From contig CAJNDS010000533.1 in assembly GCA_905221605.1 (NCBI GenBank), positions 1-64,000 of the forward strand: DNA of 64,000 bases, written 5' to 3'. The notes beneath the pieces are model-generated. The model searched no databases. It was not told where the DNA came from and saw nothing but the letters and a program-made list of their open reading frames with translations. This DNA comes from Symbiodinium natans (lineage: Eukaryota > Sar > Dinophyceae > Suessiales > Symbiodiniaceae). This document shows positions 1-11,585 of this stretch, one piece after another. Positions within the stretch are counted from its first letter, which is position 1. Each line of letters opens with the position of its first letter. The position numbers and the translations under genes were made by a program.

Positions 1-2488
1 CCCTCGAAGAAAATCGCCCTCAACATCTCAGAACTCAAGTTCTCAGAGGCAAGTTGCAGTTGGCCTTGGCGACCACCCGAGCCCAGACCGTGAGACTTGG
101 TCAGCTCCGCCACCTCACCAGAGCCCAGCTGGGAGACGGCCTGCGCGGGTGCTGAGGTGGGTTGAGGGCTGAGTTTCGAAAGGATTTATTTAGATGTTTG
201 AAAGGCGGTCAAGTTTATGTCCTCTGGCTGCAGGAACTTTGGGGGGGACTCTTGGGGCGCTCAGGACTCTGCCTAGATTTGCTTCGATCTCCTTATAGCT
301 TAGGATGTTGGCACTTTGGCTCCCCCAATCTCAGGCCCATGTGTAAATCATGCCTCCAGGAGCCGGCCCAAGCCACGCTCGAAGTGGCTCTTGCAGATAG
401 CCATGGGGATCCAGTAGCTGATCGTCTGCTTCCAGACTCCTTTGCTGACCTGAACTTTCGGATCTCATAACTTCAGGTCTTTGCCTGTTCTGACATCCCT
501 TGACAAATCTCAAACAGCAAGGAGGCGACACCGAGGCCGACACAGCTCAAACTTTAAGCAACGTCCCTGCCTGCAGGTTGAAGAACGCCTCCTCTGAGAG
601 GGGATCGAAGTCGCAGGTCAGGTGGCGCTTGCCGCCACTCTCTTCGGTGATCGCGACTCCCAGGCCCAGCGTGGTCTCCGCTTCGTCGAAGGATGCCTTG
701 GCGCATTAGTGAAAGACAGTTAAATTACCCCACAGAATCCTACAGTAGAGAGTCAGTTCTGGGTCGATCTTCCTGATTCTTCTTAGAACTCTGGTAGCCT
801 TGGTGTGGAAGCAGCGCAGCTGAGTTCGGTCGAAGTAAACGGAGACTGCTTCCTCTGCTGGTCCTCTCCAGGCCCTGCAACTCCGAGCCAGCGACCTCAA
901 GGCCTCCAAAGGCAGAAGCTCCAGGAGCGTCTCCGCTGCGGGGCCTGGAAGGTTCTCATACAGATGGGGTTGCAGCAGGGGCAGCCGGTGGATCTGGCAG
1001 CCTGCATGGGGGCGGAAGAAAGGGCCACCTCTTGCCGTGAGCCGCAAGCCCTTTGGCGAGTCCACCTCTAAGATTCGGATCTGCACGATGCTCCTCTCTT
1101 GGAACTCTCCAACCTCCCTGTCCATCTCCGACACATGCACAAGGCCTGGGGCCTTTGCGCCTACGTCCACGAAGAGGCCGTAGCTTTTTATGGAAACGAT
1201 CAACCCAGGAAATCGAGTTCTCGATTCCTGGAGCTCTTGCAGCTGCCGCCGGGACCGGCGGGGCACCAACTCCAACCAAAGCCACTTGGGTTCCACAGCT
1301 GTCACGACAGCCACGATCTCCTGGGCCCCCCCGTGAAACCCTTCCCTGCCACCCGTCCCTGCCCTCGTCCCTGCCTTCGGTTCCAAAATGTTCCAAAGTG
1401 CTAGGACTGCTAGGAGAGCTTGGGAGGGTTGAGGTCTTCTTTTGTGACAAACACTCCTCCTGCAGCGCCACGGCACAACGGCGGTCACGAGCCAGCCAGC
1501 CCTGGCGCTGCCAATGTTTGAAGGGCAGCTCCAGAACGAAGCCAGCGGCGAGTTCTCGCAACACAACACCTCGAACTACATCCCCGTTGCGTGGGCTGGG
1601 CTCTGAGTCCTTGCAGCCGGCCTCGGCACCTGCAGCCTGGGCACCCTGCTCGGAGCAGCGGGCCTCGAACCACTTGCCGTGATTTTTCTGAGATTCTTCG
1701 TCAGCTGCGTGGAGCTGATCACGACTCATGTCTTGTGCTTGTGCTTGCGCCAGCTCGCCATCGAGTGTGGACATCTTCTGGGAAGGGCTGGGCGGGGCAC
1801 GGGGTTCAGCGCTGTTCTCCAGCGCTCTCGGGACCTCTGCCAGCTCAGGCCGCGGAGCCGCGAAGCAATGGCCGCATCCCTGGCACCGGAACTTCTCACA
1901 CTCAGCCCGAACCTGCGCTGCCAGCTTCGGGGTCATGCAAGACTTATACGTGCCGCCGTGGTCCTGCGGCACATGATCCGTCTCAAAAAGAAAGGATGCC
2001 AACTGCAGCAACACCGTCTGCACCGTGTAGGCTGTGCTCCATCCACTACGTGCATCATGCGAGCCAATGAAGCTTTGCAGAATGTCCAGACAGATCATGC
2101 TCCCAAAAAGGTTTGGGTGGCGAAATGAGGGTATGTGCTCTGTCGGGAAACGGATGCTCGGGGGGCTGAAAGGATAGTTTCTGGGCAGGTCCATCACCAA
2201 ATGGAAGATGCAACCCATCAGCGGGCCGTCTGCAGGTCGAAGGTTGACGTGCCAGCAGAAGGGATCATTGAGGTCCAAGGGTCTGGCAGAGACCAGCTGC
2301 AAAGGCTCCGTCTCCAGCTCCTTTGCAAAGGGCTCTTATCGAGAGAGTCTAGCCTTCGACGATGTTCTACAGCTTCCCTGTTTTATCCTATGACATGGGC
2401 AGGATATGGGGCTCTCCTTGAGATCTCTGGCGATGCGCAGCAAGGCGGCCGCCTGGCGCGACGCCTTCACAGTGCTAGCAGAGCTCAT
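1..2488 (-). CDS. E2 ubiquitin-conjugating domain / S1 / F-box-like fusion protein (5' complete, 3' end beyond left edge)
   Basis: Six exons were read: 2417-2488, 1460-2320, 799-1320, 571-696, 354-449 and 1-140 (open at the edge). All junctions are phase 0. The start is ATG at 2488-2486, beginning [12 protein letters not shown]. The E2 fold runs from about residue 12 to 165 with the HPN box at about 92-94 and the likely catalytic Cys at about 101 (context SMICLDIL). A low-complexity linker follows, then a weak S1-like segment (starts [13 protein letters not shown]) and a clear S1 domain ([16 protein letters not shown] ... [10 protein letters not shown]). Next come a Leu-rich F-box-like stretch and a conserved C-terminal block containing [19 protein letters not shown] and [15 protein letters not shown]. 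By family it should take ubiquitin from E1; the S1 part suggests RNA or ribosome contact, which is inference. Introns 2321-2416 and 1321-1459 start GA; 697-798, 450-570 and 141-353 start GC. Exon 6 is the least certain. Confidence 0.82.
2321..2416 (-). other. GA-AG intron with AAGGAG direct repeat at both ends
   Basis: The upstream exon ends CTCAAG and the intron begins GAGAGC. It ends TTTGCAAAG and is followed by GAGCTGGAG. Joining restores the first E2 helix (ARDLK then ELETEP) in phase 0. An in-frame TAA just before the acceptor shows that this segment cannot be read through. Confidence 0.8.
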
Positions 2489-2576
2489 GGCGGCAGGATG
2501 CGGCAAGGGGGGGCTATTTTTTGTAGGCGCATGACTTGAGAGGAGGCGCGCGCGATGAAGCGGTTTCTGCAGTGGC

Positions 2577-2663
2577 AGCAGGAGGAGGAGGAGGAGGAGG
2601 GGGAAGAGGAGGAGGAGGAGGAGGAGGAGGAGGAGGAGGAGGAGGAGGAGGAGGAGGAGGAGG
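2577..2663. repeat. (GGA)n microsatellite
   Basis: About 87 nt of near-perfect GGA triplets lie just upstream of the E2-fusion start codon. It is open in all frames (poly-Glu, poly-Gly or, on the other strand, poly-Ser/poly-Pro), so the overlapping long frames are repeat artefacts. Confidence 0.95.
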
Positions 2664-5600
2664 CGGCATTGATGCTTCCTGGGCGAACCGTCCGTACTCT
2701 ACACTGCATGAATGCAAGGAGGCTCATTCTCGAAGCAGGACAGCTCGAAGTAGGGTCAGTACTTCCACTGACTTGCCACTGACTCCCAATATGTACATGA
2801 GCAATGCTTCCGCTGGCAAACAACCAACAGCAACAACTCTAAAGCATGCATGCTTATGTTCACATGCCTAGGTTGTTCGATTGTGTTCGTTTTGTGAAGC
2901 TGTGCTCATCTAGCTGCCATTTAGTGGCAAAACTTTCACCGCTCTTTGTACATTCTTTAAACTGGCCGGAGGCTGCGGCGCAAACCACCATTCAGGAGGA
3001 TTCCAAGGTGCTACTTCTGCACAATCTTTCTCAGGTCCAACTGGGGCACCAGCACCGATGCCCGTTCACGCATTGGTGTCGATGAAGCTGGCGCATTGAC
3101 TCTGGACGGAGCCGCGCGATACACTGGCGCATAAGTCTGAACAACGACAGGATGCTGCAAGCTGCTTTGAGCACTTCCTTTGGCAGCAGTCTGGGTAAGT
3201 CGCGGAGTGCTTGGGACAAAGCTATCCGCTGCCACAACAGCATGCGTTGGACTCGCTGGAGATGGCGGAGGTGCTGCAGGAATCACAGGCACCTGCTTCA
3301 GCGTGGGGCATCACTTCAATGGGCTTGTGGCTTGATCCATTATAGCCCGGTCTCTCGGCATTATCCGCTCCAGAATGCGAGAAATTATTCCATTCTGCCT
3401 GGCGTTGCCTAGGGGTCTGCTGGCTGGCAGCGGAAGACAATCGTGAGGCGCCTGCAATCAAACCGAGTAGCTTGTGGAAAAACACGCCACTGCACATGCA
3501 GCCGGCTTCATTTTCACTTCAGAGTCTTGAGAGGGCCCCGCACGAAGGCCAGCAGGCACGACACGGAGCAGGCAAGTGTTTGACGCGGGGCTGCGGTTTT
3601 CATCGCGCGGAAGGTTTGGTGGACGCGGCCAAGCGCTTGCTTGGTCGCAAAGGCTTGACAGGCATGGACTGCCTGGTAAAGCGCACTTACTTAAGTGTTG
3701 AAATTTGAATCAGAGGCCACAGAGGGGGGAGGAAATGGAGGAACAGCAATTTCAAAAATCCTCCGATTTGTCGGGCCACTGGTGGGGCCGCCCACCTCCC
3801 CCCTCCCCAGATGTCGGCTTATTTGTGAAACAGAAATCGGGTCTGCGAAATTTGTGAACCAAAACGGGGCTAGTGCACTTGTAATGAAATACGCGAAATT
3901 TCAATGCTTGGCGTGGGGCTTGCACAAGCAACGGGCCTGAGAGTGGCTGAACCAACGGCGCGCAAGCAACCTCATGTATTCTGGTGGTACAGAGGTCGGC
4001 AGTTCGAAGCGATTCCAGTTGCAAACGCATGCAAACTCTGTTCCAGAAGCTGAGGACAGTGCTGGAGGACCTCTCAAAACTTCGACCTCACCCCAGAGCA
4101 TGAACGTAAAAGGGTTTCTGACATAGTTCCGAATGGGATGCCTGAGGCGGTTGCTGCAAGTGAGCCACGTGCATCAGCACTCCTGCAGCACAAAACGAGC
4201 ACTTCGGCCGGCAAAAAACGCGTAAACGATTGCGATAAATGCGTATGAACCACTTATATCATTGATCTGAATATTCTGACATTCTGCTGAATATCAGCCT
4301 GCCAAACCTTGGATCAACGTCGGGGAAGTCGGCTTGTGCAAGCTTTCAAGCGTTGCAGCACAACTGCAAAATTTCAACGCTGTCATGTAGCTTTGCACAT
4401 GGAAAATGTTCGCGGGGAGCGCTGCCTGGAAGGTGGAGCTGGATCTTCTCTTCCAAGGCCAGATCGAAACGCCTTGTAAATGGGTCAGGCGTCGCTTTTA
4501 TGAACTATGCTGTGCACTTGCGATTGCTTCCTGCCACCACAAATGCAGACAACACGTGTTCAGCTTTTGACAGGCATTTGGCAAACACGGCGGTCGCAAT
4601 GCGATGCATAAGGACTACAAAAATGAAGCAGGGCAGCAATTATCCACTTTGTGACCAGCAACCTACCTCTGGCCACGCAACGTTCTTGCCTCCAATAGTA
4701 GGCTTATGCACCTTCCTTGTTGCCAGTAAGTGTCATATCCCTGCCAGTCTGTTCTTGTGCTCCTTTGGTGGCTGTGGGCGCCCATATTTGGCTTCCTGTC
4801 GCTGATCGGCCTTCGTGACTCTTCTGGTTGGGATCCCTTCAAGGCTTGTGAAAAATGGAGCTCCCAAGGCCTACCTTCCCGCCCTCCCCTCCCCATCCGC
4901 CTCCTCCCCCTCCCCCTCTCATTCCTCTCCCTCCTTGAAGCACCAGCATACACAACTGCAACAGCCACAACAAACTCAGGCCAAAGGTGTCCTGACTCGG
5001 CTGGGCAGAGTTGCGCGCTGGCCTCAGTAACTGCGCGTGTGCACACCTCTGCATGCATAAATTCCTGTAGGGCGGTGTTCAACGTTCTTGTTTTCGGATT
5101 TGGACGCCAAGATTCAACTCCTAAAGTACAAAGTGGCAACTGTCATTGCTGCTATAAGCACAAAACCGATGGTTTCCAGGGTTTCGGCTCAGGTTTGCAA
5201 CATTCATCCAGCTGAACCCCTACACAGTGAACTGTGCTTCGCGTGTTGTTGCAGCGCCGTGCCATGCAGGCGAAAGTATGCATTACGTCCAGCGTCGCGA
5301 AGTCGTTTCCTTTCAACAGGGCTCCGCATGCCTCGCAGGGGCACATTCTAGATGGACCAGGTATCACAAACCACATCCGAACTAGCACCTACCTGGCGCA
5401 ACACTAGCGCGTGTCAAGCGCGCGCTGCCTATGGTTTTTTGCCAGCTAGGGAATTTTGCAACTGCTATTACACAGCCTTGCAACCTGCATGCCGCACCAT
5501 TGGGGTTATGAATGGGCAGAGCAAAGTCCCCCAGGAGAGACATTGGACACCATAGAACCCCAGCCCTGAGAAGCCAAGCATGACACATGAATTGCACTCG

Positions 5601-6752
5601 TGACGCTGACAGTGGGGCAGGCTTGATGCCCGTCTGGTGCACATGATGCCGACGTTGAAGGCCGAAGGGCCCACGGTTGATGCTCAAGATGCGTGTTTGC
5701 GACTTGATGCACCATTCCAGGGCTGAAAGACTAGCGCCACGCTACCGCAACACTAGCGCCACCTTGGTTTAACTGGAGCCCTACCTGTGTCTGTGTGCCT
5801 TTGCGTCTCTGCATTTCCGCATCTCTGTATGTGTTTTGTTGTTATACTTCGTATTTGTATCCGTTTATACTCATACATATATATGTATATGGCAGCATGT
5901 GTATATATATATATATGTGTACTGAATCTACGTCATTTCACATCTGTGCGCTGCATACGACTCCATAAAAAACCTCAATGCTCAATACCAACCCCCTGCA
6001 GCATCTCAACATCAGCAAGCACTCCATTCAACTAGAAGCTTGTGTCCACTCTGGAAGTCCTTGTTTGCGAATACATTGTAACATTGTTGGACTCTGTATC
6101 TGCGCCGGGCTTCAGCATGTGACAAGATTCTACTGACATGCCTTGCATGGGCTTAGTGACTTGGTCTGTGCGCACTCCAGGATTCCAGGAGCGTGGCCGA
6201 GAACCCTCGCAGTCGCGCCGCTTCAGAGGCAGCCTGTGGGAGCCGAGTTCGATTCAGCGCAGCATAGTACGGCTCATTGTGGTCCGGAATCGCCTCAACC
6301 CACTGGCTGCCTGGTTGGGCGCGGCCTGTCCTGCCGGAGCTCTACTTCTACTCGACTGGGTATAGTATGGCATTCGCATCTCTGCCTGAAAGGTCCAAGC
6401 TGAAGCGCCGGGATGGGCTTGCCTGCAAGTTTTGAGCGTGGCGCACCACAAAACGCGAAACTAGCAAACTTGTCAAGCACAAGGCAACCACAGATACGAT
6501 GGCAACTGCATGTCCGTCGGCCTCAATGACTCTGTAAGAGGAGCGGCTGGACAGAGGTGCCTGCAGGCAGGAGAAAGCACTCACGTGGCAAACCGTAGAT
6601 TTTGGGAGGTTGCCAAGTTGCCCCCCTTTTGCACGTCAGCAGCAACCTCCATTGAGGAGTGCTACGCTTGGCAAAGGCGAGAAGAAATCACATGAAGCTG
6701 CTCACATTCTGAGCTTTCACAGCCGAAGGCTATGTGCTCGAGAAGTGTTCAC
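2664..6752. other. Intergenic region without a supportable gene
   Basis: It contains scattered short frames on both strands, none with a recognisable domain. A Pro/Ala-rich minus frame at 3011-3292 ending LDLRKIVQK could be a terminal exon but has no support. A short TA-rich tract sits near 5870-5915. Exons as small as those in the ligase gene would be easy to miss here. Confidence 0.5.
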
Positions 6753-7508
6753 CTACACTTCTTTGTCAGTGGTCATCGCCACGGCTATTGATTTACAAGG
6801 TCTCACAGCTTTGCTGGACGAAGTGCTTTGAAAGTAGATCTGCAGAACGACGATCAAGTTGAAGACAGCTCCTGTTGCGTGTGACACCAAGGACAGCACG
6901 TCCTTGCCCATGATCTGCAAAGTTGTCAGGAAGCGCGCCACGCTACCCAAGAACTGCAGGAAGAAAGTAATGGCCGAGAGTTGTCCAGTGTGACCGTTCT
7001 GCCAATTCAAGAAAATTTGCGGGATGCGTGAAATTGCAGTCATGAATGTAGGTGAGGTCCCCAAGATGACCAGAATGTATTTGTAGTCCTCCTTGTGGCC
7101 CTCGTTTAGAAGAAATATACTTGCAGCTATCCATGCCACCAAGGCAGCGAATCGTACCGGCAGAGAGATGCCATCCCGATACATCCAAATCAACAGAAGC
7201 ACAGCAGTAGCCTGTACAGCTACAATCCCTTGTTCTCCCCAGCCTGAGATGGGGAATCCCTTAAGCAAGTTGTAATAGGAAAAGGAACTAGCAGCGATAG
7301 CATCCAATGCTGCAGATGTTTCAGACAAGCCCTCTGCACTCCGATTTTTCACCATCAAGTAGATTTGCGGAAGCTTCACAACACAAGCTCCCGTTATCAC
7401 AGCATATCCCAACCACGCTGCTGCCACATCCGCGAAAGACATGGCTCGAAGGGCTTCAAGCACCTGTCGAAAGTGCCAAGTGCAAGGCTCATGCAGATGT
7501 GACGCCAT
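6753..7508 (-). CDS. MPDU1: MPDU1-like PQ-loop membrane protein (mannose-P-dolichol utilisation defect 1 family)
   Basis: A single uninterrupted frame of 251 residues, close to the usual family length (about 250). The start is the ATG at 7508; the TTG three codons upstream is not favoured. Two PQ-loop repeats are visible: VKLPQIYLMVKNRSAEGLS (PQ at 47-48) and ISRIPQIFLNWQNGHTGQLS (PQ at 163-164). The second, with NGHTGQLSAIT followed by a hydrophobic GSVAR segment, is the family signature. About seven hydrophobic segments are expected. MPDU1 acts in the ER membrane and is needed for use of dolichol-phosphate mannose and glucose in N-glycan and GPI-anchor assembly; that is family knowledge. 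The C-terminal tail (from about residue 232) is polar. A simple SWEET- or cystinosin-type PQ-loop protein is less likely because of the NGHTGQLS motif. The lack of introns contrasts with the ligase gene. Confidence 0.88.
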   Translation of the reverse strand: MASHLHEPCTWHFRQVLEALRAMSFADVAAAWLGYAVITGACVVKLPQIYLMVKNRSAEGLSETSAALDAIAASSFSYYNLLKGFPISGWGEQGIVAVQATAVLLLIWMYRDGISLPVRFAALVAWIAASIFLLNEGHKEDYKYILVILGTSPTFMTAISRIPQIFLNWQNGHTGQLSAITFFLQFLGSVARFLTTLQIMGKDVLSLVSHATGAVFNLIVVLQIYFQSTSSSKAVRPCKSIAVAMTTDKEV

Positions 7509-10500
7509 TGATACCAAGAGTTGATGCGAAAGCTTTCACTGCGAAATGTCAATGTCTGCATTTTCCCAAGTCAATTGAGACTGCTTGGGCCCGGATACAC
7601 ATGACAGGACAAAGGTTCAGCAAATGAAGCATGGCAACTCCGCTGACATGAAGGATTTGTGCAGAGCGCGCCACGCTCCTCAACCATGGAGGGGACTGCA
7701 GGCTGCGTCTTGCTAAGAGCATCTGGATGGCCTTGAGAAGTCGTAGTCAGGGATCTCTGGATGGGGCGCAACTTCAATGGTATTGCGTGAAGGAAGCAAC
7801 TTGGGAGCCGGGCGGCATGCAGCTTGCAAGGATGCCTGCGAGGACCCGAAAGGTGTTGTCATTCGTGCGCCGATTTGGCTTGTGTCACAGCTTGCGCGCA
7901 TACCGCAACAGGGCTGACGCTACAGCATGAGTCGCTCGGAGCTGCCTGAGGTGTATCAGCCGTGACAGTTAGCAAGGATCCAGTGCCATGCTTCCACAGC
8001 GAAGACGCCGCAAAAGATGTCGTGGCTGTCGCATCTGACCTGCGCAATTTGCGTAGCTCAGGAGAACCTTCCAGGACGGGCCGGCCTCCGCTCTTTTCAA
8101 GCCCATCAGCGTATAAGTTTCAGTGCAAGTTTGCCCACCGAGCTGGTGCTGTGCTGAAAGTGATCTGAACCCAGTGAACCCGGCTACTTCTGTTCGACTC
8201 AGGTCGACTTACTCTATGCTTGTCACTTTGGCTCTTTGTCTTGCTCACCCTTTCTTCGCTTCCCTGCGCCCTCCCTGCGATCACGGCACTCACTTGGGAT
8301 TACCGAAAGCATTGAAGCAAAACACACACACACAGAATCACTGGCATTATACCAACAGAACCATTTTAAACTCACGCGTCCAAGCGACAGTTACATGTAG
8401 TATCTGATTCACAGGCTCTTCATTACTGCCTTATCAGAAGCCTATGCGCTTCGCTCATTTCATGTCTTCAAGTCGATGATCGCGGGCGCCCTAAAAAATG
8501 GCAATACAAAACATAATAGTGAATCGTACTGGTAGCAATGAAAAGATACAGAAGGAGGCGCGTAATTTAATGGGCAGGTCAGCTTCCAAAAGTCTGCAGG
8601 TCTTCAGTTTCAGGCCGTACACTACGTAGTCACGCCTTCAGATTCCGCGCTCTTTGAGCCTCTAGTTTCGGTGAAGTGTCTGCTCTGACTTGCTTGGACA
8701 GGTGCCTCAAACGCTCCACGAGTCGAATGTCGAATGGCGAGCTGTTGAGCTGTGAGCGATGTGATCTTGTCCTTTAGACCCCCTTCGGCGACCAGAATGT
8801 GATCCGATGTTTTAAACCACGCTGTCCCTTAAATGTGTGCAGAACCCTCTTGGAAACCAGCCACGGGGGTCACCAACCCCTGACACATCTGCAGCTTACA
8901 TTCTGCGCTGGTCTAGAGCTCGTGAGTACTAAGGCTCCAGCGCTCGATCCGAAGTTTGGCGCAAGATTGTCTCCGACATGGATCCAGCCAAGGCTTGCCT
9001 CAGAGTCCGCACACCCGAACATTTCCGAACATACCCTTAGTGATTCTCAGTGAGAGTCTGCTTGAAGCTGTCGATGAGAACAGAACAAACAGGGCGCCCA
9101 GCTGCGGCCTCTGCCCCATTTTCACCCCGAGCCGTGCGCGTTCAAGCAGAGTCGCACGCTCCTGGCCACAATGTACTGTCCGATGTCCGAGTTGGCCCCT
9201 ACAAGCTCTGCGGGCTACCTCCAGGGCGCGTAACCCTCCATGCAAAGGTGAAGAATTCGGCAAACTCGCCTAGCGTTGAAGATCAGCAGTGGCTCAACGA
9301 CAGGCAAAGTGCAGTTCCACATCAAGAAGCGAGAAGAGAATCGCAGCGGACGTCTTGCTGACCTACTGGGCACTGAGATCGGCAGGTGCCTGCAGGTCGA
9401 CAGATGCCACACCGGCTATGTCCTCACGTCGCAGATAACAATCAAACCATCTTTGGGGGCCAGGATGTGTTGCTTGATGGGGGTATGCGGATCATGCATG
9501 GTGGATCTGATGGCCGACCATGTCAAGTGCGATCATCCAGCAGCAGCCAGATTATTCAGGTTGTCGTTGGTGTGTGGATTCTGCCTTGTGAAAACTGGAA
9601 CGAGACACCGTGCCTTTAGAGCAAGATGCGGCTGACAAAGCTGACCTTGTAAAGACTCTGGGTTTGGAAAGCACTGCCCTCGCCAAAGGCCTCAACTGGC
9701 AAGAATTCAGAGGGGGTGATTCGGCGTGCCATGCTTGCTGTTCCAAAGCAGTCCTCGGAAATAGGTCCAGACATCGCTTGAATGGCTTCTTGAACTTCCT
9801 CAACCACACCCGGATGCAATAAAGGCAGCCATACAGTGGGCAAAATGGACACGGCTGCTGTAATACAGGCGCTCAAACTCATCCTAGCGAGCGACATGAT
9901 GCGGCTCCTGCTCCCAAATATCAAGGTTGCTCGGGATGCCCTCATGCAGAATACTGCAGGGCAAAGCTCTTGAACAAGACAAGTGATGTCATGGCTCCTG
10001 CCTGTGCGGTTTGGTCCAGGGCATCGGAAACAACTCGATGTGCAGGCCTTGTGCCAGGCTAAGCAGCTTCATTGGCCATGTCAGTATTGGTCCAGGTCGA
10101 GAACTAACAGCAACTGAAAACATGCCAGGCAAACTCCGGGCTGCCAGGAGCGAAGCCTCGGAAAGGAGAAGTGCCAGCAGGTGAGCCGCATTTGGAATGC
10201 TGTCACGGCATAGCGCGGAGGTACACATGCCTCTCTCTGCTGTTCGCACGGAGGTTGATGAAGCACTGCTCTTCACCTTGTCACCGCTTGAAGTCAGACA
10301 GTGATCTCGAACGAACACGCACACACACATCATTCAGGCATCATCTCAAGTGTCAGAGGTGGGCCTTTCTCCAATGACCCCGGAAGCGATGAGTGACATA
10401 ACTACGGCATAACAGCATAGGACTTGCAAGGGACACACACACTTCTGCTCGGGCTGTGTAGCCTACCGTGAGCATGTTACACCACCTACTGATAGCATCG

Positions 10501-11585
10501 ATGGCGGCCATGCCATTGTGCCATATTGTGTCCCCCGGCCCGCTCCCCAATGCATCACCACATTCTGTCCGTGCCAAGAAAGCGTACTGTAGCAGATCTT
10601 CAACGCCCCCTGAATAAAGTCATGTTGTTCGGGCTATTCAGAACTCTCCGACTGCTTTGGTTCCAGAGCGGGGCCCTGTATAAAAGTTCAATTGTTCCCA
10701 CGGCCCGAGATTTAAGCATTGAATAAGGTTTTTATTTGCTTTAAATCCCGGGCCTTTGACCCTTAAAGGCAAGCCTCATTTCCAAGACCCTGAGCCGAAA
10801 CCAAGCATTCCACGAGCCAGCCTGACCACTGTTTCAGGAGCCTCTTTACGTCCTGGCCCTGGCTTGGGGGGCTCTTGATCTCGATGCCCTGGCCTCATAG
10901 CTTCAAGGCCAAAGCTTTGGAATCATAAGGCCATTACGTAATCTGCAGGGACCCTTGCCTCCGAATTTCGAGAGCCCGGGGCCCTCTTGTTTTCAAGACC
11001 GGGGCCCTTGAAATCTGATGGCGAGCAGCCTTGGATTGGAGGCCTCTTTGGCTTGAAGGGGGAGAGACCGTAATCTGCAATCCCTTTCCAAGGGGGTGGG
11101 GAGGGTCCTTCATGCCCTCAACCTATTCTCGTTACTCCGTTCTTCTCTATCCCCTTTCAACACCCATCCCGTTTGAAATCGCTTAAGATTCGGAGACCGT
11201 GTAAAGAGGGACAAATCAGCTTCGATTCTTCAGGGAGGGGGGGTGCACACTAAAGAGGGTGAAACATTGAGGGCCTTAAATGTGGCCAAAATGACTGATG
11301 ACAGGCTGGTCAACCTGCTGCATAGCCTGGCGTGTCGGACGTGTCGACTATGGCAACCATGGCCACGGCTATGGCCGACTTGCCCTCTGAATCCTCTGAG
11401 GTCAAGACGAGCCTGTCTCCCCGCAGACGAGGTGGAGTCGAACTGACCTCGCTGTCCATCGGCAGGGAATCCCACAGAGTCGACATGCTCTTCTGGGACT
11501 GTTTGCAGATATTGCAGACAGGAAGTCGCGCGAGTGTCGCGGGCGGGTTGTGTTTCAGAGCCCGCTCGCCAAGCCCCGAACATCA
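7509..11585. other. Intergenic region with weak coding-like segments only
   Basis: Minus frames at 7740-7810 (contains TIEVAPHPEIPDYDFS) and at 9616-10333 look protein-like but match nothing I know. The stretch from 10700 to 11250 shows repeated short GGCCCT/AAGGCC-type words and no gene. Confidence 0.4.
9616..10333 (-). CDS. Possible exons of an unidentified minus-strand gene
   Basis: Two adjacent minus frames have helical, protein-like composition. One (9616-9945) contains HPGVVEEVQEAIQAMSG and ARRITPSEFLPVEAF. The other (9989-10333) contains NAAHLLALLLSEASLLAARS, with VSDALDQTAQAGAMTSLVLF in a neighbouring frame. The frame changes near AG dinucleotides would fit small introns like those elsewhere in the window. 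No domain is recognised, and the plus strand here is also open, so this may be chance. Confidence 0.2.

Noticed and set aside
1053-2128. Plus-strand frames of 101-209 residues
   Set aside because: They lie antisense to well-supported E2/S1 exons and have no domain.
2485-2871. Poly-Glu, poly-Gly, poly-Ser and poly-Pro frames
   Set aside because: Artefacts of the GGA microsatellite.
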